A stretch of 64,000 bases of DNA from NCBI GenBank assembly GCA_943789335.1, contig CALSTS010000001.1:186001-250000 (forward strand). Direction: 5' to 3'. Of the stretch, positions 58,067 to 64,000 are shown one piece after another. Each line of letters opens with the position of its first letter. Within the stretch, counting starts at the first letter, position 1. Made by a program: the position numbers and the translations under genes. Source of the DNA: an uncultured Pseudomonadales bacterium (GTDB lineage: Bacteria; Pseudomonadota; Gammaproteobacteria; Pseudomonadales; Pseudohongiellaceae). The notes beneath the pieces are model-generated. The model had not been told where the DNA came from and did not search any database. It was given only the letters and a program-made list of their open reading frames with translations.

Positions 58067-58732
58067 TTAATCATGATCCAAGTCATGTCTTATTACCCTG
58101 CCTTCAACCATGAATATTACATCTTCCGCAATATTAGTACTTAAATCAGCTATTCTTTCGAGATAGCGTGAAGTTGAAAGCAAACTAATAGCTCTCTCTG
58201 ACGTACTACTGTCTTGCATAATTGTTTCATTAACTTTTTGATGCATCAGTCGATTAATATCATCAACTGCATCATCAGCTAAAATAACCTTCTGAGCAAT
58301 TTCAGTATTCATTTTAACCAATGCATCAAGGGTATTTCGAACCATCGTTTGCACCAAAACCGGCAACTCATTGATAAACTCTATTAAATCCGGCAAAGGA
58401 TCATGTTCCGATAAAAAAAGCGCCCTTTGCGCAATGTTCGATGCAAAGTCACCCATTCTCTCTAAGTCATTATTCACTTTTAGGATAACGACAACTAATC
58501 TTAAATCAGTGGCCACTGGCTGATGTAAGGCTAAAATTTTCAGGCATTCTTCTTCAATCTGCACTTCTTTTTCATCAATCATGAATTCTTTATCTATGAC
58601 AGACTGAGCTAAAGTTGCATCACGATTTTTAAGGGCTCGGATAGAATCATTTATAGCCACTTCAACCAAGCCGCCAATAAGTAATATTTCTTTTTTTAGA
58701 TTCTCAAGATCACGCTGAAAATGTAGAGACAT
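58067..58732 (-). CDS. phoU: Phosphate signalling protein PhoU
   Basis: The 221-residue all-helical protein has two PhoU repeats, each with an E/DxxxD metal-binding core (MIDEKEVQIEEECLKIL and VLADDAVDDINRLM). LRLVVVILKVNNDLERMGDFASNIA is the classic PhoU block. PhoU couples the PstSCAB transporter to the PhoR-PhoB two-component system. It is 20 bp after pstB and is the last gene of the pst group. Confidence 0.95.
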   Translation of the reverse strand: MSLHFQRDLENLKKEILLIGGLVEVAINDSIRALKNRDATLAQSVIDKEFMIDEKEVQIEEECLKILALHQPVATDLRLVVVILKVNNDLERMGDFASNIAQRALFLSEHDPLPDLIEFINELPVLVQTMVRNTLDALVKMNTEIAQKVILADDAVDDINRLMHQKVNETIMQDSSTSERAISLLSTSRYLERIADLSTNIAEDVIFMVEGRVIRHDLDHD

Positions 58733-58752
58733 AATTTACTCTTTTATTGAAC

Positions 58753-59562
58753 TTAACCAAAACGCCCGGTCACATATTCTTCAGTGCGTTTAACTAAAGG
58801 TTTGGTAAAAACCTGTTCTGTTTCACCAAACTCTATAAGATGCCCTAATTCCATAAAAGCAGTGTAATCTGAAATGCGGGATGCTTGTTGCATGTTATGA
58901 GTCACTATAACGATGGTATAACGTGATTTCAGATCAAACATTAAATCTTCAATATGCGCAGTTGAAATCGGATCGAGTGCTGAACAGGGCTCGTCCATTA
59001 ATAGGATTTCTGGCTCCATAGCCAAGGCTCTGGCTATGCATAAACGTTGCTGTTGCCCTCCAGATAAATTCAAGGCCGAATCATGTAAACGATCTTTTAC
59101 CTCATCCCATAAAGCGGCTTGTTTAAGGGAGCGCTCAACCAATTCATCCTTTGATCCTTCATGGCCATTAATACCTGGTCCCCAGGCAATATTATTGTAA
59201 ATGGACTTAGGAAAAGGATTGGGTTTTTGGAAAACCATTCCAATTCGGCGCCTTACTTCTACAGGGTCTACTTCTGCACCATACAAATCTTCAGAAGAAA
59301 ACATGATTTTACCTTCTAGAGTTACTCCGCTGATAAAATCATTCATACGATTAAGCGAACGCAGTAATGTACTTTTACCACAACCGGAAGGTCCGATTAT
59401 TGAGGTAATTTTATTGCGTAAAAAATGGCAAGACACCTTATTTATTGCAGGATTCCCCGAATAAAGAATACTGACTTCATGCAAGTCTAGAGCCTTTTCT
59501 AAAATGGCTTCCGGATGCTCGGTATTTGCTGATAAGTTCTCTACAGCTGCTAATTCTGGCAT
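58753..59562 (-). CDS. pstB: Phosphate ABC transporter ATP-binding protein PstB
   Basis: The 269-residue ATPase shows Walker [21 protein letters not shown]-loop [14 protein letters not shown], signature [16 protein letters not shown], Walker [14 protein letters not shown] and a switch His in [13 protein letters not shown] and PNPFP are typical of PstB. It powers high-affinity phosphate uptake. The ATG overlaps the pstA stop by one base (TAATG). Confidence 0.97.
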   Translation of the reverse strand: MPELAAVENLSANTEHPEAILEKALDLHEVSILYSGNPAINKVSCHFLRNKITSIIGPSGCGKSTLLRSLNRMNDFISGVTLEGKIMFSSEDLYGAEVDPVEVRRRIGMVFQKPNPFPKSIYNNIAWGPGINGHEGSKDELVERSLKQAALWDEVKDRLHDSALNLSGGQQQRLCIARALAMEPEILLMDEPCSALDPISTAHIEDLMFDLKSRYTIVIVTHNMQQASRISDYTAFMELGHLIEFGETEQVFTKPLVKRTEEYVTGRFG

Positions 59563-60440
59563 TACTTCAATCTCCGTTCAGTTCTATTACGGATATAGAT
59601 CACAGTTGCATTCATTAACAGTAACACCAGAAGCAAAACGATAATACCTGCAGCTGCTAGCTCATGAAATTCCTGCTGAGGACGTGATATCCAGTTATAA
59701 ATTTGAATTGGCATCGCGGTAAAAGAATCCATTGGCCCTTCAGGTAAAAAGGCAACAAATGTCAGCGCTCCAATCATGATTAATGGGGCTGTCTCACCGA
59801 TAGCACGTGACAAAGCCAGAATTACTCCTGTCATTATGCCAGGGAAGGAAACTGGTAACACATGTGCCCAGGCTGTTTGCCACCGAGTTGCCCCCAATGA
59901 ATACGCAGCATATCGAATACTCATAGGAACCGTTCTGATTGCTTCACGACTAGCAATAATAATAACAGGCAATATCAGCAGGCTCATAGTGAGAGCCCCT
60001 GAGAGTAATGACCTTTCCAGTGCAAAAAAACGAACAAAAATGGCTAATCCCAAAATACCGTAAACGATCGAAGGTACACCCGCCAAATTTGAAATATTCA
60101 CTTCAATAAATTTGCTTAGTTTCCCTGGCTTGGCAAACTCTTCCAAATACAATGCAGAGGACACACCGATAGGAATTGAAATAATGGCTATCAAGCCAAT
60201 TAGCCATAAAGTTCCAACTAGCGCAGATTTTATACCCGCCCTTTCCGGAAAGCGTGATGGAAAACTGCTGATAAATTGCCAGTCAATCCAGCCAAGTCCG
60301 TCCACCGACACCTGATACAGTAAAACTCCTAATAACAACACACTAGCCCAAGTTACACCTGCGCAAAGATAAGAAAAATAAAGAGACTTTCTTTGTCTGT
60401 TACGAAGATGTTTTTTGTCTCTTTCAGAAATTAATGACAT
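59562..60440 (-). CDS. pstA: Phosphate ABC transporter permease PstA
   Basis: The 292-residue inner-membrane protein has six predicted helices and the permease signature [20 protein letters not shown] with GATRWQTAW and [17 protein letters not shown]-like loops that contact PstB. It forms the channel with PstC. The start overlaps the pstC stop (TGATG). Confidence 0.96.
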   Translation of the reverse strand: MSLISERDKKHLRNRQRKSLYFSYLCAGVTWASVLLLGVLLYQVSVDGLGWIDWQFISSFPSRFPERAGIKSALVGTLWLIGLIAIISIPIGVSSALYLEEFAKPGKLSKFIEVNISNLAGVPSIVYGILGLAIFVRFFALERSLLSGALTMSLLILPVIIIASREAIRTVPMSIRYAAYSLGATRWQTAWAHVLPVSFPGIMTGVILALSRAIGETAPLIMIGALTFVAFLPEGPMDSFTAMPIQIYNWISRPQQEFHELAAAGIIVLLLVLLLMNATVIYIRNRTERRLK

Positions 60441-61354
60441 CAGTCATAAACCTCTCGATATTTATTTAATACTAATTGAGAAAAAATATTGATAAGCAGA
60501 GTAATGACAAAAAGCAGAGCGCCAACCGCAAATAAAGTCTGATAAGCGATCCCGCCAGCGGGTGTATCTCCAAGGCTAATCTGCACAATATAGGCAGTCA
60601 TAGTCTGAATGCTCTCAAACATACTAAGGGTAAGATTAGGCGTCTGCCCTGCAGCAATTGCGACCGCCATTGTTTCTCCAATTGCACGCGAAATTGCCAA
60701 CAAAAATGAAGCCATAACCCCAGACAACCCTGCCGGGACTACTACCTTAGTCGTCACTTCATATGAAGTCGCCCCAAGTGCATAGGCGCCCTGCCGCAAA
60801 CTATCAGGAACAGCACGCAGTGCATTATCACTTAAGGTGGCAATCATCGGTAAAATCATGATCCCTACAACTATGGCAGCACTAAGTGCATTAAACACCT
60901 GAACTTCAGGGAAAATGCTTCGCAATAATGGCGTAACAAAAGTTAAGGCGAAATAGCCATAAACGACAGTTGGAATACCTGCTAATAGCTCAAGCACTGG
61001 TTTAATGTATGAGCGCATTTTGGGCGAAGCATACTCACTTAAATAAATAGCGCAGGCTAAGCCAAGAGGAATGGCGACAGCAGCTGCGCCAATGGTTACC
61101 TGCAGAGTCCCCCATAAAAGAGGTAATACACCAAATGAGCTTGGTTGAAGTATAGGCACCCAGGTGGTGCCAAAGAAAAATTCAGCAGGACTAACATTCT
61201 CAAAAAATACTAATGATTCTTTAAAAAGTAAGCCTATGATGGCAGCAGTTGTAATAACTGAAACAGCTGCACAAACGACCAGCCAGCTAACAATGCATGA
61301 CTCGCCAAGGCGCCTGCCAGATTTCTGTATTGACTTGTTGGCTGCCTCGGCCAT
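60440..61354 (-). CDS. pstC: Phosphate ABC transporter permease PstC
   Basis: The 304-residue inner-membrane protein has six predicted helices. The EAA-like loop [24 protein letters not shown] and [16 protein letters not shown] match Pst[21 protein letters not shown] is also typical. The 128 bp before it, after pstS, show no terminator-like hairpin, so pstS and pstC may share a message. Confidence 0.96.
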   Translation of the reverse strand: MAEAANKSIQKSGRRLGESCIVSWLVVCAAVSVITTAAIIGLLFKESLVFFENVSPAEFFFGTTWVPILQPSSFGVLPLLWGTLQVTIGAAAVAIPLGLACAIYLSEYASPKMRSYIKPVLELLAGIPTVVYGYFALTFVTPLLRSIFPEVQVFNALSAAIVVGIMILPMIATLSDNALRAVPDSLRQGAYALGATSYEVTTKVVVPAGLSGVMASFLLAISRAIGETMAVAIAAGQTPNLTLSMFESIQTMTAYIVQISLGDTPAGGIAYQTLFAVGALLFVITLLINIFSQLVLNKYREVYD

Positions 61355-61482
61355 TCTAGACTTCCCGATTATCTAATGATAAATAATATTGGATATAATT
61401 GCCTAAGCGGGAATTTAAACATAGCTATTTAAAGATTCTGTAAAGATATACTTATTAATTTTATTTTAATGTCCTGCTTTAA

Positions 61483-62439
61483 TTAAAAGGCAGCCAGAGC
61501 TTCTCGAGATGCCTGATATTCACTCGCAGGCATTGCTACATAACCAACCTCTTCTGCAAGAGCAGGCGCCTGATCCAAGTAAAATTCAACAAAGGCCCTG
61601 ACTTCAGGTCTTTGTGCACTAACTTTACTAAGATAAATAAATATTGGGCGAGATAATGGGCTATAACTGCCATCATTAATCGTTGTTGCTGAAGGACTGA
61701 TTGGACCCTCTCCACCGTCTATAGGTACAAGCTTAAGCACTGCTTCGTTGGCAATATAATAGGCATAACCAAAAAATCCCAGCGCATTTACATCGCCACT
61801 GATACCTTGCACAAGAACATTATCATCTTCACTAGCAGTGTAATCAGGTCTTGAAGCACCGGAATTTCCATTCACCACTTCTGTAAAGTAATCAAATGTT
61901 CCGGAATCCGTTCCTGGCCCATAAAGTCGTAAGGGCTGGTCTGGCCATTCCGGACGAACATCATTCCATGAATCTACAGCGCTGCCTGGGGCCCAGATCA
62001 TGTTCAACTCATCAACTGTTAGGTAATCAACCCAAGTATTTTCTGTGTTAACTATGACTGATAAACCATCATAAGCCACAGCTATTTCCATAAAATCAAT
62101 GCCATTAGCCCTAGCAGCCTCTGCTTCTGAATCCCTGATAACACGGGATGCATCACTTATATCTACTTCACCAGCCGCAAATTTTTGAAAACCACCCCCA
62201 GTTCCTGAGACGCCTACTGTCACTCTTACTCGAGGCTGTACAGCTAAAAATTCCTCTGCGACAGCTTCGCTTACTGGGAATACAGTACTTGATCCATCAA
62301 GACTAACCACACCGGATAAACGGTTAGGATCATTTGCTTCTACTTCCTGGCTTTCGCCTGAGCAAGCTGTTAAAAAAAGCGCCAGCACAGAAGCTATCAG
62401 TATATTTTTTAAAATGTAGATTTGTGTAAACATGCTCAT
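61483..62439 (-). CDS. pstS: Phosphate-binding lipoprotein PstS
   Basis: The 318-residue protein is a PBP-like phosphate receptor. A lipoprotein signal ends FLTACS (Cys26). LDGSSTVFPVSEAVAEEF and SGTGGGFQKFAAGEVDISDASR form the phosphate site, as in SphX-type PstS. The start ATG 62439 has AGGAG at ideal spacing. E. coli PstS is not a lipoprotein. Membrane-anchored PstS occurs in cyanobacteria and many marine bacteria. It lies 58 bp after the porin gene. Confidence 0.93.
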   Translation of the reverse strand: MSMFTQIYILKNILIASVLALFLTACSGESQEVEANDPNRLSGVVSLDGSSTVFPVSEAVAEEFLAVQPRVRVTVGVSGTGGGFQKFAAGEVDISDASRVIRDSEAEAARANGIDFMEIAVAYDGLSVIVNTENTWVDYLTVDELNMIWAPGSAVDSWNDVRPEWPDQPLRLYGPGTDSGTFDYFTEVVNGNSGASRPDYTASEDDNVLVQGISGDVNALGFFGYAYYIANEAVLKLVPIDGGEGPISPSATTINDGSYSPLSRPIFIYLSKVSAQRPEVRAFVEFYLDQAPALAEEVGYVAMPASEYQASREALAAF

Positions 62440-62497
62440 AAAATACTCCTAGCGATATATAATAAAATATTTAAACCAAGGCGTTCTGCTACGATAA

Positions 62498-63925
62498 TTA
62501 AAATTGGACATCCCACTGAACACGCAAACGGTTATCAGAATCTTCCGCAAGCAATAATCTATCGTCTATGCTCAAACGTGAGTAATCTAATGTCACCTTG
62601 CTGTCATGACCATTAAAGAACCAGTTTGCTCCAAGCGTGAATTCTCTTCGCTCATTTTCTAGCAACCTATTAGTCGCATTAGGTTCATCAACAAAGGCAT
62701 AGCGCACTGCTAACTCTAGTTGCTCAGGCACTGCCTCAAACTGATTATGGAAAAAGTTTCCAGCTTGAATATAACCGCCGGTTAACTCATGTGTGCTTCC
62801 ATCAGAATTATCAGTAATTTCTTTGCGATGAAACTCTTGTTGGGCAGAGAAGCCACGATATTTGAAAGCAAATTCCTGTACGGCTTGTTTAATCTCATAT
62901 TGACCAGGTGTGGCAACTGCAGGTTTAGCGAAGCCATCTAGATTGCCACAACCAGATGAAGACCAACGAGTACAACTACCCGTATTGGTGAAACCAGCAA
63001 TGGCTAAACTGCCTGTGGGTTGCTCTGTGTATTCCACATCAGTTTGGCGCCAGGAAAGATCTCGACCCATAAAATTCCACTGCAAACGAGCCATATACAT
63101 TAGGTCATCGTCAGTATTATTTACTGCACGACCTTCGCCGTTAAATACACCAGCGTAATATCTCATATCAGCAGGAGTGTCCTGGAACAAATGTCCCCTT
63201 ACCTGCACACCAAGCTGCCTATCCATTGTAAACACTCTGTTGGCGATGGAGCGTTCAACGAATTGTTGACGTCCAGAAGAGTCAACCCGCTCACGGTTAA
63301 GGTCAACTTTCCATTGGCCAAGTCGAATTCCGATCCAGTCCCATTTAGCGATATCAATTCGATAGTCGATCACTCTGGCACTGGCAGAAGAGCTACTATC
63401 ATCTACATCTCTAGATGGCTGAAGATCAACCTCAAAATAGTATTGCAACCAGGGCTGAAGGCCATGCCCGCCAATTTTCATACGCAGGCGGCGAGCTTCA
63501 AAATTAGCTTGATCATCAGCATTTAAAGCAGAAATCTGTCTCGGATCTGAACGATATGGCGTGGTAAAACGCATTTGAGCACGCCATTGGAGATTGGTTT
63601 GCCAATTACCATCTCGCGTCTCTAAGCGAAACCCACTGCTACCACGACTTGCCATTACTGGAAATTCTTGTTCAATTTGTTCGGCTACTTCAGCAGCAAC
63701 AGCCATATCAAGCACTTCTTCTAAAACAGGCTGGTCTAAAATATCATTACTTGAGACAGTTTCTTGTTCAAGTAAGCCATTATATTGTTCCTGAGTGATT
63801 GCGCCATTTTGCAGCAATATATCCAGTAATTCTTGTTCTGCTGCATTTACGGCAGAAGTGGTTTGAGTCAAGGCTACTGCTAAAACCAAGTGCTTAAATT
63901 TAAGCGGTGCAATAATTGGCTTCAT
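62498..63925 (-). CDS. Phosphate-selective porin O/P family protein
   Basis: The 475-residue protein has a signal peptide (SAVNAAE). An N-terminal segment LLDILLQNGAITQEQYNGLLE, typical of OprP/OprO-like porins, is followed by a beta-barrel with the porin core (YYFEVDLQPSRDV, GIRLGQWKVDLNRER) and a final aromatic strand RLRVQWDVQF. OprP-type porins carry anions such as phosphate. Its place in front of pstS supports phosphate. No clear Pho box is seen in the 75 bases upstream that lie within the window. Confidence 0.9.
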   Translation of the reverse strand: MKPIIAPLKFKHLVLAVALTQTTSAVNAAEQELLDILLQNGAITQEQYNGLLEQETVSSNDILDQPVLEEVLDMAVAAEVAEQIEQEFPVMASRGSSGFRLETRDGNWQTNLQWRAQMRFTTPYRSDPRQISALNADDQANFEARRLRMKIGGHGLQPWLQYYFEVDLQPSRDVDDSSSSASARVIDYRIDIAKWDWIGIRLGQWKVDLNRERVDSSGRQQFVERSIANRVFTMDRQLGVQVRGHLFQDTPADMRYYAGVFNGEGRAVNNTDDDLMYMARLQWNFMGRDLSWRQTDVEYTEQPTGSLAIAGFTNTGSCTRWSSSGCGNLDGFAKPAVATPGQYEIKQAVQEFAFKYRGFSAQQEFHRKEITDNSDGSTHELTGGYIQAGNFFHNQFEAVPEQLELAVRYAFVDEPNATNRLLENERREFTLGANWFFNGHDSKVTLDYSRLSIDDRLLLAEDSDNRLRVQWDVQF

Positions 63926-64000
63926 TGATGGTCACTCCATAGTTTTAATGATTTTTGATGATTTCGTTTAAAGACTCATGCATTTTTTCAAAGCACTATT

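Noticed and set aside
62440-62497. Pho box before pstS
   Set aside because: No pair of CTGTCAT-like 7-mers at 11-bp spacing is present. The porin promoter lies partly outside the window.

Overview
This is a 64 kb stretch of the chromosome of an AT-rich Gram-negative bacterium, most likely a marine gammaproteobacterium. It encodes LptD and SurA, an AmgK-MurU peptidoglycan-recycling pair divergent from lptD as in Pseudomonas, and the gene orders lptD-surA-pdxA-rsmA-apaG-apaH and rpsU-yqeY-dnaG-rpoD-tRNA-Ile2. No plasmid, phage, insertion sequence or CRISPR signature was seen.

Layout. 0.3-1.5 kb: a secreted fumarylacetoacetase-family protein. 1.5-4.2 kb (minus): LOG-family protein, murU, amgK. 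4.3-13.1 kb (plus): lptD, surA, pdxA, rsmA, apaG, apaH, cca and a folM-like reductase, mostly overlapping or closely spaced. 13.1-15.4 kb (minus): folB-folK-phhB behind tsaD. 15.5-29.0 kb: an accessory block between tsaD and rpsU. It holds a LysM lytic transglycosylase, a DUF1554 protein, several secreted proteins of unnamed families, a metallo-beta-lactamase-fold protein with a lost metal motif, a 13-repeat Sel1 protein, a DUF6152 protein, tandem TPR/TonB-C-like paralogues and a lipoprotein amidohydrolase. 29.1-34.3 kb: the macromolecular-synthesis genes and tRNA-Ile2(CAU). 34.5-38.4 kb: an unknown protein, a PutP-type symporter and a Bcr/CflA transporter. 38.8-42.8 kb: an ankyrin protein and a planctomycete-type (PSD-domain) cytochrome. 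42.9-47.9 kb: an OmpW-like gene, a second copy of a secreted family and an M1 metallopeptidase with a small partner. 48-50.1 kb: a DsbD/ScsB-type disulfide reductase. 50.2-58.0 kb (minus): an iron operon behind a good Fur box (imelysin, DUF1111 di-heme protein, imelysin, DUF1513, MauG-like di-heme protein), followed by a divergent MutS-family ATPase. 58.1-63.9 kb (minus): phosphate uptake (porin O/P, PstS, PstC, PstA, PstB, PhoU).

Quality warning. Many genes are broken by single-base frame errors: apaH, folB, folK (twice), the lytic transglycosylase, the ankyrin gene, the PSD cytochrome, and densely across 42.9-45.7 kb. Nearly every break is repaired by removing one base. This one-sided pattern looks more like an insertion-biased consensus error than real gene decay. 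Frameshifted genes are therefore given here at their reconstructed extents.
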